Origin: Telopea speciosissima
Taxonomy: Eukaryota > Streptophyta > Magnoliopsida > Proteales > Proteaceae
Direction of reading: 5' to 3'
DNA: 64,000 bases
Assembly: GCF_018873765.1 (NCBI RefSeq)
Contig: NC_057922.1
Location: forward strand, 15,761,563-15,825,562
The position numbers and the translations under genes are program-made. The notes beneath the pieces are model-generated. The model ran no database searches. It was not told where the DNA came from and worked only from the letters and a program-made list of their open reading frames with translations. This document shows, piece after piece, positions 27,150-39,900 of this stretch; the stretch's first letter is position 1, and each line of letters opens with the position of its first letter.

Positions 27150-28345
27150 CAACCCACAATAAAACAAAAATAAAAATAGAAATATAGGTTGTTAGCTGGT
27201 GCTTAAAACTCGTATTAGGGCTTACCAAAACTTGCAAGCTATGAAGCAATAGTCTATCTTATGGGAGGTTATAAATTGCAACCACCAATTCATCTTCTTA
27301 TAATTTTTTTTAGGTGATAGGCTACAAACCTTTTTTTATGTGTAAGAAGTTTAATATTTTCTTCACTGGTAAGGTTTGGTAAGAAACATTTTCAAAGTTA
27401 TTTTTCCACAAATACAAAAAATTATACTTGATCAATCAATGCCACAAAAGACAATGAAATTGAGAGAGAGGGTGTGTGGATTAAGTTAATAAAATATTGA
27501 CTTAAAACTCAAAGAGTGAGAGTGGGTGAGGATTGTCTGCAACTGTAAATAGAGTTAGTGGAATGGTGGTTATTCACATTGAATTTGGGTCTCAAGTGTA
27601 TCATCAAAATCATTCTTCTTTCAATGAAAAGTCGTACGGATCGAGTTTTCCTTCGGCCATGGCGAATGAGAATCTATTTATTGAGGTGAATGAGAACTTT
27701 TTCATTGAGACAAATTCAGATCCATGCAAATGATCTCAAAAGGTTATTAATTTTGAGGAACATATTAAACCTAAGAGGAGTTTGTGAACCTTACGATAGT
27801 GGGAGTCCATTCACCGAGTGGTGGAGGGAAATTTAATCCTATCTATAATCCTTCTAGAATTAAATTTTTTTTTTATTTTTATTTACTCAGAGAAAAGGTT
27901 AAGTATATGTAGCAGGTCAAATCATTTATCTCCAATGCCCTAACAACTAGACCATGGATCCAATTTGTTGGAAATATTATTTAGAACTCATCATTAAGAA
28001 GCTTAGGACTAAAACGTGTCAGACCCATATTAACCTGGATATAAACCAAAATATCCGGAACTATATTTGAATAGAGAACCAAGAAGAACCAGAATATAAA
28101 TTACCCAGATCAAATCTAATAATGGCTAGAGAAATACACAACTATGCCAAGAAACAATTGTGAGATGGTGACACAGTTTTGGTAGTTAATTCAAATTTTA
28201 ATGTAAAATGATAGAGATTCTATGATTAAACATCATCTCTTTTATTTCTAAACTCTCAGTTCAATTATGGAGCCAAGTTAGGAAAGCAGCATTCATTGAT
28301 GCAGGAAAACATGATTTTCACATTTATGACATGATAGAAGAAATC
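27150..28345. repeat. Segmental duplication, copy A (with decayed tRNA)
   Basis: This copy matches 29140-30670 in the same order. Shared blocks include gagtgggtgaggattgtct, gttgaatttggg or its variant, atcaaaatcattctt, ttgaatagagaac, and the acatcatctctt to ttcacacttatgacaggat region. Divergence is high, with many indels, so the event is old. A fragment at about 26330-26440 (gaagcaatag, ttggaggttgtaagttgcaa) may be a third partial copy. Confidence 0.7.
27912..27961 (-). pseudogene. Decayed tRNA-Gln relic
   Basis: On the minus strand it begins GGATCCATGGTCTAGTTGTT and continues AGGGCATTGGA, which matches the 5' half of the intact tRNA-Gln at 30244. After that the anticodon and T arms are lost. 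It holds the same place in duplication copy A as the intact gene does in copy B. Confidence 0.6.
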
Positions 28346-29255
28346 TAATTTGATTTGTTTAAGGGTATCTCATGATACTGAAAGGACCTTAGTGGGTCAT
28401 GTTCTAATATGCTGTGGGGTCCCCTGGTTGGGACACTTAGGTCCCTCATGTGGAAGGATCAAATGGTTAATCTCTCTGTTAGATACATAGGAGATGATCT
28501 AATAGACCACAGCTAAAAGAATGCTAACCGATCGTATGGTTCTTGCACCTAGACATAGGAGTGTGCGAAAAGACCATTCAATTCTCAATGAAATTGAAAA
28601 TCTTTTTCAAACCAATGCTTCTATGCACACTCAATGACCCCTATACTAGTGCAGGAGTTATACGACCGATAAGCATTATCTTGCTCTAGATCACATGTGA
28701 AATTTCAGATTCAAATTCAACGGTTAACCTCATGCCATGCCATTCTTTCTGATAAGTTTTGCCCCATATGAAAAATATAAAATTTAAAATTCAAACAGAT
28801 TTTTTTCCCCCTTGTCATACTTTTCGATTTAAATCTTATTACTTTTTTTAAGAAAAAAGTAACAATTAATTACTGTATCATTAAAAACGTTTCCATTTAG
28901 TTTTGTTTATAGCTTCACTCCCTTTTTAGTACCAAAAGAAAAGAAAGTTTTTCACTACCTAATACAGTAATACCTACCAACTGGAGCCTCAGTATTTGGG
29001 AGAGACTGAAAAACCATGCATGTAAAATTACCCTAAAGTACAAAGGCGACCAGAGCGACTGAGCCATCTAGATATAAAAGAAAGACTAGACTAGGCTAGG
29101 GCCTAGGGCGAAGTATAATCCAAAAAAATTAAATGAAAAAAAATAAAAATAAAATTAGAATAGAAGTAGAAATATAGGTTGCTTGCACGTGCTTAAAACC
29201 TAATTTGGCCTTGCCAAAACTATACCCTTGTGGGTAGGATGGGGTGCATTTTATC

Positions 29256-29520
29256 CATGGTTTTTGGTATCGGTTCAGTTTCGATTGTATCGGACAATTC
29301 ATATCATATCGTATCAGTCAACATCAATACTTATCTGATACAGCCAATACCGAGTGATACATATAAGGATAAAAATGTAGAAAAAAAAAGTTATGGTACG
29401 GTATTAGTGTCTTTGAGGGTAAAATTGTCTGATAAAACCAATACCGAATGATACAAGTCATGCAATTCATTACAATAGCAATACGTGGGATACCAAACAA
29501 AAACAATACCTAAAACCATG
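29256..29520. mobile_element. hAT-like MITE, CATGGTTTT-ended
   Basis: The left end CATGGTTTTTGGTAT and right end ATACCTAAAACCATG form a 15-bp inverted repeat with one mismatch. The flanks ATTTTATC and ATTGTACC agree at 6 of 8 positions. The interior has ggtatcgg/ccaatacc-type inverted blocks and no protein. It splits one copy of the local duplication and therefore arrived after it. Confidence 0.65.
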
Positions 29521-30172
29521 ATTGTACCCCATTTAACTTACCCATGAGCCATGACCCGCCCATGAAGCAACAGTAAATTACTACTACACATGATGCAGTC
29601 TTATGGGTGGTTGTATGTTGCAACCATCAATCTATCCTAATACCAATCTTTTTGCTGACACTTGTTTCAGAAAGGACCTAACTTGTTGCAAACGATACGG
29701 GAGGAGAGGTCTCGAAGTCGAGACCAACATACCCCTGAAACCACTACGACCAATAGTCCCAACTCCCAACCATTAGTCCAAGACCGATGTCCCTTTAATA
29801 GAAAAAAATTAAAAAAAAATTATGTTTTACTCTCTAATAAAAGTTGATAAGCTACCCACAAATACGAAAAGTTAAAATAGAGGAAAAGATGTTTATTAAA
29901 AAGGAGAGTGGGTGAGGATTGTCTACATATAAAGTTAGTGGTCTGGTGGTTATTCAAGTTGAATTTGGGTCACAAGTGTCTCATCAAAATCATTCTTTAG
30001 GAAAAATAATTAAAATCCAATTAATTTCTAGAATATCCATCTAGAGTTAGAAAACAAAAATTTTAGTGATCTTTCACGATTCTCCTAACAAGAAAATATA
30101 TGATTATTTAAGCTCCCAAGTCCCAACGACTACAGGAAAGGGGGGAAAAAAAAAAAAAAGGGTGTAAAAGAA

Positions 30173-30244
30173 AGGTTCCACCGAGATTTGAACCCGGGTT
30201 ACTGGATTCAGAGTCCAATGTCCTTACCACTAGACCATGGAACC
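30173..30244 (-). tRNA. tRNA-Gln (anticodon CTG)
   Basis: This is a 72-nt cloverleaf read on the minus strand. The 7-bp acceptor stem is GGTTCCA with TGGAACC, and the D arm is GTCTAGTGGTAAGGAC. The anticodon stem TTGGA/TCCAG has one G-T pair, and the loop CTCTGAA places CTG at the anticodon. The T arm carries GTTCAAAT with a CTCGG closing strand and one G-T pair. There is no intron and no encoded CCA, as expected of a nuclear gene. The sequence after the 3' end on the minus strand is TTTCTTTTAC, which supplies a pol III terminator. It reads CAG codons. The gene looks functional. Confidence 0.95.
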
Positions 30245-30670
30245 ATTTTGTTTATTATTTTTACTAAAAAAATAATTATTAATGTAATGTGGATCAGCCC
30301 CATATTTATTAGAATATAGACTAAAATATACCGACCTTTATTTGAATAGAGAACCCAACCTGAGTCAGATGATGGAAACAGAACCAAAATACAAAATTGC
30401 TCAGATCAGATCTGGATATTCATGCATTTTGAGCCCACCCATTTGATTTAATTGCCAGATAAATACAGGAGTAGTTAAAGGAACAATTATTTTAGAGGGC
30501 GACTGGGTTTTGTAGTAGTTGATACAAAATTTAATGCAAAAAGTTAGAGATTCTCTAATCAAGGACATCATCTCTTATTATTATTTTTTCCCCCCAAACT
30601 CTGAGTTCATTCAATTAGGTTCATTACAGAAAAACATAGCTTTCACACTTATGACAGGATGGAAGCTTGA

Positions 30671-32690
30671 GACCCAAATTGATATAAAAAAGCCTCTATC
30701 TACATATTATTCAGATTCCTAATCAGAAGCACTATTGATCCCCCTTGTGGTTGTGGGCTTTGTTCATTGATCATCAAATGTAACAGGTTCCTAACTTGTC
30801 CCTGGGGTCTATCTTGTACCACCTCAACTCTCCTTAGTTAAGGATATCAAAATGTACACTCAAGTTAAATCAAATACTTAGATGCAACAACCTTTTCGGC
30901 CTAAGAGTTAATATATGTTGTTGACAAGAAGTTTGATTAAGAACACCTAAAATTCTTCCTCTCCTATTATTGGTAAGTGTTGTGTTCAAGATCTGTTGGG
31001 CACGTGTCCACACACACAGACACAAGAACCAAGAGATAGAGCGGAAGAGTTGGTTGGAGCGGACTCCGGCAGGGGACTGTTTGATGCCAAAGTCAGATTC
31101 AAGAGAAACAACAGTTGCAGCCTTGCAGGGCTAGGGATGGAGCAGGAAAAATGTACCTTTTTTTTTGTTTTTAAACCTTGATCACTGTAGTCCTATTTAT
31201 ATGGTCTTGAAGGAATGTCCCTTGTTTAGTTGTTTGCGTAAGCATCTCCGTTCCTCGGATCATGTATTCTTGGGTTTCCTTACTGGGAGGTTTGAGCAGG
31301 AACAATTAACGAAATTTGTCCGTATTGACAACTGGCGTCATAGAAAATCTCAAACTGGTTGGCAACATGTAAAGCTTCCTGCTCACCGGTTTGGTGTGAG
31401 GAGTCGAGTGTTAATGGTTTTCTCCTGTCCTCAGGCTTGTTGATTGCTTGTGCGTTGCTTTTGCCCCAAGTTTATTACACGTATCGCTCTGTTATTGGAG
31501 GTTCAATCTTGTATGCATCATTAAGAAAAAAAATTCCTTTTTAATCTTGATTTTATGACCTATACAATCGAGTGACCTTATAATTTGTTACTCATGCATG
31601 CAAGCTATGACAAGAATGGATTCTCCATTTTCACCCCAATCCCCCCAAGACGTTAAATAAAATGGGAAAGCTCTCGAAATACTTCTTGGAATCTAACCCA
31701 AAATCTTAAAACATTAAGTGAAGATCACCCAGCGATGAATTAAGACACATTCAAGGTCCTAGATAACTGATATGAAATTGTTCCTCTATTACTCCCAACA
31801 TCTCAACACAAGGTGAAAGTGAAAATCAATCCCAAGACGTAACGACTATGACACTTAGCCGCATGCTAGGCTGGCACCTTCAATAGGAGCACAATTGTGA
31901 AAGGTGAAACACATGTGTGGTAAGGTTTTAAAATCAGCTGCCACATATGACTCGACCCAACCCAAGCTCACCGACCATATTGATGGATATGGCTTGCCTC
32001 TCCCGTTATCAATTCAACCAACTTATTTTGTATCTTCACTTCGAAAGCTTTATAAAGAATAGTAATTATAGATGAAAGGAGAAAATTTTCTTTCACTTTC
32101 ATCATCCTCGGTTTCACAAACTCCTATAGTTTTTTAAAATGTTTTCAAAAATATTCTCTTGATACCCTCTCGTGCATATTTGAAGCCCTGAGAATGAGAA
32201 TCCATTCAGTGACTTAAGGAAACTTGATCTTTTTGGTTTGTAGTTTCCCTACGTGATGTTCCTGTCCAAATTTTGTCTAATGAACTGCTTTGCACCTTTT
32301 TGCTTCTCATCGAGGGTTTTGGTCTCAATTAAGGAAAGGGCTTGCTGCTGTAGTAATGAGGATATTTATTGTTGGGGAAAAAGTTGTGTGAGTTGTCATG
32401 GGAGGGTACATCAGCATCATCTTTTTTTTCTCTTTTCGTCATCACATGATGAAATGACCATGTTGCCCTCTTATGTACAAGCCAATCCATCGTACATCTT
32501 TCTTCTCGTATCACATGAAATGACCTTACTGCCCTCTTATGTACGAAACCAATCCATCATCTATCACATCAGTGTGTTCCTGTATGCCGTTTTCTTAGAG
32601 ACCCTCTCTCACTCGACCCTTTTTTCTAATGGATAGTTTAATTAGAGCTCAAAAAATTTACTACTGACTGCATTTTTCTTCACCTGTGGT
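30671..32690. other. Intergenic, no gene assigned
   Basis: Open frames at 31165-31443 and 32253-32636 have no recognisable domain. The second spans a 64-bp tandem duplication and reads as repeat rather than protein. The region lies between the tRNA gene and the SINE remnant near the SEC24 3' end. Confidence 0.4.
32441..32570. repeat. 64-bp tandem duplication
   Basis: The phrases atcacatgatgaaatgacc, gccctcttatgtac and ccaatccatc occur twice in order. Divergence between the units is low to moderate. Confidence 0.7.
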
Positions 32691-32699
32691 TAAGAGAAA

Positions 32700-32828
32700 A
32701 TCTCTAAAGACGTATCCAGTGCACAAGACTACTCCCACCACTGCAGCGTCTGAAAGGGTTATAATATACGCAGTCTTATCCCCCTTCACAGAGAGGCTGT
32801 TTCCCTACTCAAACCCACGGTCATTTGT
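32700..32828 (-). mobile_element. Degenerate, truncated Au-type SINE
   Basis: It keeps cagtgcacaagac, ccaccactgcagcgtctg, gcagtctta and gagaggctgtttcc in the family order but lacks the tRNA-head end, and many sites differ. It lies about 1.1 kb downstream of the SEC24 stop codon. Confidence 0.65.
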
Positions 32829-33909
32829 GGGCCCAGAATGGAACTAACCAAAGACTCTTTTGCTCCTCAAAGCCCAAACTGAGATCAACTACACTACCTT
32901 TTGGTTTTTGGCCACTAATCAGTTTTGTTGACCAATTGGTCTCTAAACCTTTTTTGGCCCAATCTGAAATCAGTTATGAACCATATATATATAGTCCACC
33001 CTCTACATTTGAAACTTTTGATAACCATTCAAAATACAAGTTCACAATTCTCAAGATCCCATTCACTGGAAGGTAAAATATGTAACTCTTGACTGGTGTA
33101 CGAGATGTTCAACCACTAGGTGAGTACTTTGAGACTCGCCATATTTTTTGCTGGGTTTCCGAAAATAATTATGCAAGTTTACACTTTACAGTGTAGTTAT
33201 TCAGGATTCTAAAATTTATTATGATCAAGCCCAAGGTGAGTTGGACCAGTCAAGTTAAAGCCAAACCGGAATAGAATTGCATTGGAAGTAACTCACTCAG
33301 ATGTATAGAAGTCAGGCTAAGGATTGCCAAATCTACCCATGGGATGGTTAACCTGACAAAGATTCATCAAAGAAACAGCAGCTTAAGTAGGTTAATAGTT
33401 GGCCCTTCCAAGCATAACCAATCACAAGGCTTTCCATATCCACAAACTGAACAGTAGAAAAAGGCTAACAGAGAGACAAATTTTGGGAGGAAATATAAGA
33501 GGATTTCAGAACTATAATAAAAAGGATCTAAAAGACATGCATGGAATCATAACTTAGGATGAAAAATGATTAATTGACTAAGAAACATATTTCTGCATTT
33601 ATCATACAGTCCTTAGTTTTACAGGAGGGATGGGGTAAAAAAAGAAGCCAAGGAAGAAAAGCAAAAACTAATGGCAAAGACAACAATGATAGCAAAAGCT
33701 ACACTTAATATTTATTACTACCTATGTGTTGAATATATTAGATGAATAGGGCAAAACTCCAATGGCAATTCAACTGCACATGCCTTCGGGAGGAATCAAT
33801 CGGCTTCTCCAAGTGCCATTTATAAGCACGGATCTAATGCTTTTTTTCTGCTCTTCTCCACTGCAGCAATTTAAGTATTCTTGAGGCAGAAGTCAACAAA
33901 ACTGCTGGT

Positions 33910-36900
33910 TCACACCATTTTAGTTTGGATTTGCCGATGGATATGTACAAGGAACTCAACATAAGACAGCCCGCTTGGAGTCTTATCTTCAACCATGTAT
34001 GAAAAGAACAGCATCCCTGCAAATAACATATATGAGTATTGTGAACTCAGAACCCCTAATCTCCTGGCATATGTATCAAGCTAACGGATCCCAGAATTAT
34101 TTGGATCGTTTTAACTGAGAGACTTTAAAAAATGAGAGATTTACCGATAATCCAAATTACTTAGAATTTCTGTAAGTCCAAAAGATGGCGATTAGAATTT
34201 CTACAAGTCCAAAAAAGATGGCAAGATATGCTGTGAATGCACAGCTGGCCAGTGAATGTAAATAAGCTCCAGGGGTGATATTATATGCATACAAGATCCA
34301 TACCCCTTGTATACTGATAATTCACTAGGGTAAACAAATCAAAATCCACATGAACTCTGCGGTTTGTGCATGTGGGGCCCCAAAGGGTTTTGGTCACAAC
34401 GTGAATTCATTAAGTTTCCCTTCTTCCTTTTCACAAAAATAAATAAGAGTATTTTTGGTTTCTTAAAAATAATAGTCATATAGCATTCATCGTTTATTTG
34501 ACCAGGGGCATAGCCAGTCTGAGTCTGAATTAAAATATTACGCTGCTGAACTGACCTGAAGGATCTGCTTTCTTGCACAATCTTAGGCTGCAAAAACAAA
34601 AAACAAAAAACAAAGAATTGAGGCCCATTAAATTGAATAGCATGTATAGTCATACGAAATTTAAAATAGAATATAGAGGCAGATGTCATACCGGAGGTAA
34701 GAACATCTTTGACGTCTTATCTCGTTAACTACTTCATTTACTTTCTTTGATAATGGATTGTCATATTGCTGCAGCACAAACTGATAAAGCAAGAGATTTT
34801 AGTATGCTATTTCAAACAAGAAGCTGCATTATTCACACTCACGCACGCACACACACAAAAATACACACATGCAGAGACACAGACACTTATCAGGTTTGCC
34901 TGGCCAGTCACCTAACAAAGGGTACACACATGCAGAGACATCAGGTTTGTCTGGTCAGTCACCTAACAAAGGGTATAGAACTAAATATTCCACATGGCAG
35001 TTCAACTGATAACCCTGAAGGACAACCTGATGGTCACATCACCCTTGGTTTGTGGTATTTAATTGGGAATAAATCAAAGTTCAACAGGGGAAGAGGGAGG
35101 TTTTGAGAAGAAAAATCATCCTATTTGACCACTATACAGTGAGATATCAAGAGATGGAACAACTTTCCAAGCTGCTGAGAATTGATGAATCCCATACCAA
35201 AATCCCATGAAAAAGCTATTTAGTAGGGATAAGGCTTGGTTGAGATGAGTACATTAGCCGTGCAAAGAACCATTTCCATATATGTAATCTACATTTGTTA
35301 CGATAAGCCAATAAAGCTCCCCTTTTTGGATTTTCAAAATCCAAAGGTTTTCTGATATGAAGGTGTGGAATTTGAAGGATCCAGTAACAGGAGGTTTTCT
35401 GCCAAGTGGAGGCTCAAGATGGATGCGCAGGAAGATCCAGATCATCCAAAATACAGAGAGCCCACAGAATTTTCCATATGTTCACTTCCATTTGCAATGT
35501 CACCTCATGTGCACCTTGTATGGCGCTTTGTTCTGCAGTACTAACCACCGAATATTCTTGGTAACTCAAAATACATGCGGCCTCATAAAGTGGCATTTTT
35601 GCGACGTTATTTTCAAATTTGGGCATATTTTGATGATTTCAGCCAAAATATTCCTGATTCCAACAGGGTACAAATTAACGAAATTTCAATGATTTTGGTC
35701 AAAGCCAGCCAGATAAAATTACAATAGTTTCTCTTAAAACCACTAAAATACTTAATCAAGATGCAGATAGAACCTTGATTCCTTAATGACACATGGGATA
35801 TAACTTTAGGATCAAAAACTGCCACATGGAAAGGATGATTAGACGAACATGTGGACACCTTTAGGTTACTGATTCGGCTGCCAAATGTCAGAATAACTAT
35901 TTTAACTAGTTGAACAACAGCAAACCGAACTCTTTTTGAATAAAAAACTAATTGGCTGAGAAGAAGAAAAGTCTACAGCATATTGAGAATAAAGTTCAGG
36001 TGCAACAGGGAATTGGAAATACGATCAATATCCAACGGATGGTTAAGTTTACACAAGCATAAAAAGACACATAATACTCTATAACAAATAGATACCAATA
36101 AAACTAAAAGATAACTAGAAAGAGCACTACCTGGGCAGGTATTTCATCGACAGATGAAATTCCAAATATTTGCTGCAGAATATCTGAATTGACTGAGTTC
36201 CCAACATAAATCAAACAATCTTCACCATTCTCTAGGAGAAATATTCCATCATCAATTATATTCTCACTGAAAAGTGGCTTTGAAGGGGGTATGAGAGATC
36301 CATCAGTCTCCTGCTATTTCATTGGAAAAGATTTGATTGGTTACAAAGAACACACAATATAGCAAATGAAATTTAAAAAAGTTTCATACCTTTGAAATAA
36401 GGTCATGAATAGCAATCAATCTTGGACAAACGAAAGGAACCGCCAAAGGAGTAGAAATAGAGGAAACACGACTGATCCAATAGGAACGTTCATCTAATCG
36501 TCCATCAGTTCGCAATCCTATACTTTTAACCAATGCTGGACATAGGCGAGAAAAAAATAAGCAGCTCAAGTTCTTTTTATGCACATGACTGTAAGAAGTA
36601 AGCAATATATTTTTCAACAACGAAGTGTCTTCCTATATTAATGGTGCATCTAACATTGTAATTATAAGCACAACAAAAAATTATAACAGCAACAATCTGT
36701 CACATCAAATTATGGACAGGAGTGAACAATGCACAGATCTCATTGCAGAGCTCTCATCTGATATAAATAACCTGTTCTTGAGCCTCCAGATCAGCCCGCT
36801 ATTGGGCCCAAGATGGATTTCAAAATTGATCCTGCAGTTCATTCCAACTACATACAAGCAACCTGATGGGTGGGTTTAATCCATCCAGCTTGATCACTGT

Positions 36901-39900
36901 GGAGGGCCCAGGAATAGCACAGCACTCCCACTATCGTAACATCTTCTGTACAGCCCACATATCCTTCTTAGCATAACCATTACCTAGATAATTGTTTTCA
37001 TCAGTATTTTTAGTTTGAAGCCTAGAGTTTTACAAATACTTGGTATTTTTTTTACTTTTTTTTTTTTTCTCCTGTGATCCTCTATGGCAGGCACATGCCA
37101 TTAGAATCCATCATGTTCAAGGTTTTAAGAATAGATGAGACCAAATTTAGGAGTTAAAGAAGGGTTTTTGTTTTCAAATAGGTCTGTTATGCTAACACTA
37201 CATAGCCCTCTAGTACCAGTGTCAACACAACATGACTTGGGTTTGGAAGTGTGGCTGACATACACCAAGCAGTTAGAACTCGGACACTGCTCAAGGAGGT
37301 TAACCACCACCCCCCGCGGACGCATGTGTGGGGGCGCTCCAATTTTTGACACAATAATCCCCCTTTCAACATATTAACCCCCCCCCCTTTTGTCAATACA
37401 TTTTAGCGAAGTCCTCACATCCATACAATTTTCACAGTCCATATCCTTGTATGCTACGTTCTGGGGACAAACAGATCCACCTAAACATGTACCTGTACCT
37501 GAAAGAAAAAAGGGCATACCGAATGCACAAGGCTCCCGCCACTGCAGGGTCTGGGGAGGGTCACAATGTACGCAGCCTTAACCCCCGCTTTGCGGAGAGG
37601 CTGTTTCTTGACTCGAACCCACAACCATAGTACTAAATCTCGCGAAATCTTGATCGAGATTTCGAGAATTTCGACCCCCTCGAAACGAAATGGCCCCTCG
37701 AATAAAAAAAATACAAAATTTTGATCGAAATTCTCGAGATTTCGAGATTTTGAAAAAATCTCGAGAAATTGCTTTATATAAAATACCATGTTTCGTCAGT
37801 CTTGGTCGAAATTTCGACCGAGACTGAGAAACAAAGAGCTTTTTTCCTCCTTTGGCACTTTTGCTTGGTTTTTGAAGGTTTTTGCTCATTTCTTCTTCAA
37901 TCTTTCACTTCCCACTTGAATCCTTGCCACATCTACGCCGGAATCACTTGTTTAATGTACAATGTGTATGTGTAATTAACTAAGTTATACATTAGGGTTC
38001 GACCGTACGTTGCCAATCAATGGTGCATATCCAAAACACCATTTTGGGTGACTATTTTTGCAATTTGAACATTTAAATGTGTTTATATACCCTAAAATAG
38101 GATTTCCATGAAGTTTCAGGCCTTAACTTGGCCTAAAACCCACCGAAATGACCTATCGAAACATACCAGAAAAAATACAATATTTCGACCGAAATATCCG
38201 AAATTTCGAATATTTCGGTCAGCCCGAAATACCGAAATGAAACGAGTTCTCGAACTATGCCCACAACCACATGGTTGCGATGGAGCAACCTTACTGTTGC
38301 ACCAAGGCCCGCCATCTGTACCTGTAACTGAATGTCATTAAAATAAAATAGGTATTTCAATAACTATATCATTAATGATATTTTTTAGGCTACCAACCCC
38401 ACAAGTTAAACATAGGCATTCAGTTCTTATTCTAGTCTCTTTTCTTCTTAAGTTTATATTTGTTTGTATAGAAGCAAACTTCTCCAAGGAAGAAATTTGT
38501 CATTAACTAATTAAGAAACTCACTTTCACAGTGCTCTCCATGGGAGAACAGCTGAAAACAACTCAATATTTTTTATTGGTTCTGACTAACCCAATCAGAC
38601 CAAGGCAGTCTGCTATGCTGAAGTCCAATTCAGCCAATTGCACGTGGATTCCATGCAAGAGCAGCCCATGTTTAAATGTCACAGTAAAAAGACTTTTCCC
38701 GTGGTCTCCATGAAAATTAAGTAGAGGAGACTAGAAATTTCTATCTTCCAGGAGTCTGATCTTCCCCTCCCTAGTCACATCGAATTTTTTAAAGCTGTGA
38801 CTAGTGGCCACTTTGCTGGGTTTGTTGACCTCTGACCCAATTAAAAAGCACCTACTCTTTATCAAAACTGAACTCACCCACACCTAAACCATTTGACCTG
38901 ATTAGTTTTTCGTTTGATATTTTAATTTATAAATACATTTTGTTACAAAACATACATTTGTTTCTCACTGCTAACCTACTCCAGCCACATCACCAACATT
39001 GTCAGGTCAATCCAACCACCAACTCTGGCCAGAAAATACCAACGTTTAAACCTCAAAAACTCAACTTGGCCTTAGAGTCTACTGAGTCAAGTAGACCCAA
39101 GACTCACGAGTCCTTACAACGGGGATGAAATAGCTGTTGGATGGTTAGGACATCCCGTCTTTAGAGATAAAGGACATGAACTTTTTGTACGTCGTATGCC
39201 TACTTTTTTTTTGAAACATTTCTGGTAGTTTTGGTAGACGGAGATGGAATTGTGAGAGCCGATGTTCTTTTTAGAACAGAAAAATCGAAGTATAGTGTCA
39301 AACAAGTAGGTGTAACTGTTGAGTTCTGTAGTGGCAAACTCAACGGAGTCAGTTATAGCGATCCCGCAACTGTGAAAAAAAAAAGCTAGACACGCTCAAT
39401 TGGGGGAAATTTTTGAATTAGAGTGTGCTACTTTGAAATCTGATGGTGTTTTTCGTAGCAGTCCAAGGGATTGGTTTACTTTTGCGCATGTTTCTTTTGC
39501 TTTGTTCTTCTTTTTCGGACACATTTGGCATGGTGCTAGAACCTTGTTTAGAGACTTTTTGCTGGGATTGACAGGATAGAATTGTAACCATAGAATACGA
39601 CCCTAATCGAAATGCATACATTTGTCTCATACACTATGGGGATGGTGAGAAGAGATATTTTTCATCCCCCTCCATTCTTTTTGGTATGAAGTTTCTATAA
39701 AAATGGGAAATGCCCTACCTTTATTGAGGTTTGAAGCATACCTTTGAGTGCAGTTTGAGTCAAGTAGTGCCATCAGACTCAGTCAATCCAGACAGGGATA
39801 TTTATTCTCCGCACTACACAATTCTCTCACGAAGCACTCCCTCAGACATTTTCACTCCTGCCTCCGCAAGCAAAGAGGTTTCACGATACTAGGCGACCAA

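Larger units (their letters stand above)
29140..30670. repeat. Segmental duplication, copy B (with intact tRNA)
   Basis: This is the partner of 27150-28345, offset by about 2.0 to 2.3 kb. It is longer because it gained the MITE at 29256-29520. It carries the intact tRNA-Gln gene at 30173-30244. Confidence 0.7.

Noticed and set aside
32253..32636. 127-codon plus-strand open frame
   Set aside because: It spans a 64-bp tandem duplication, has low-complexity composition and shows no domain.
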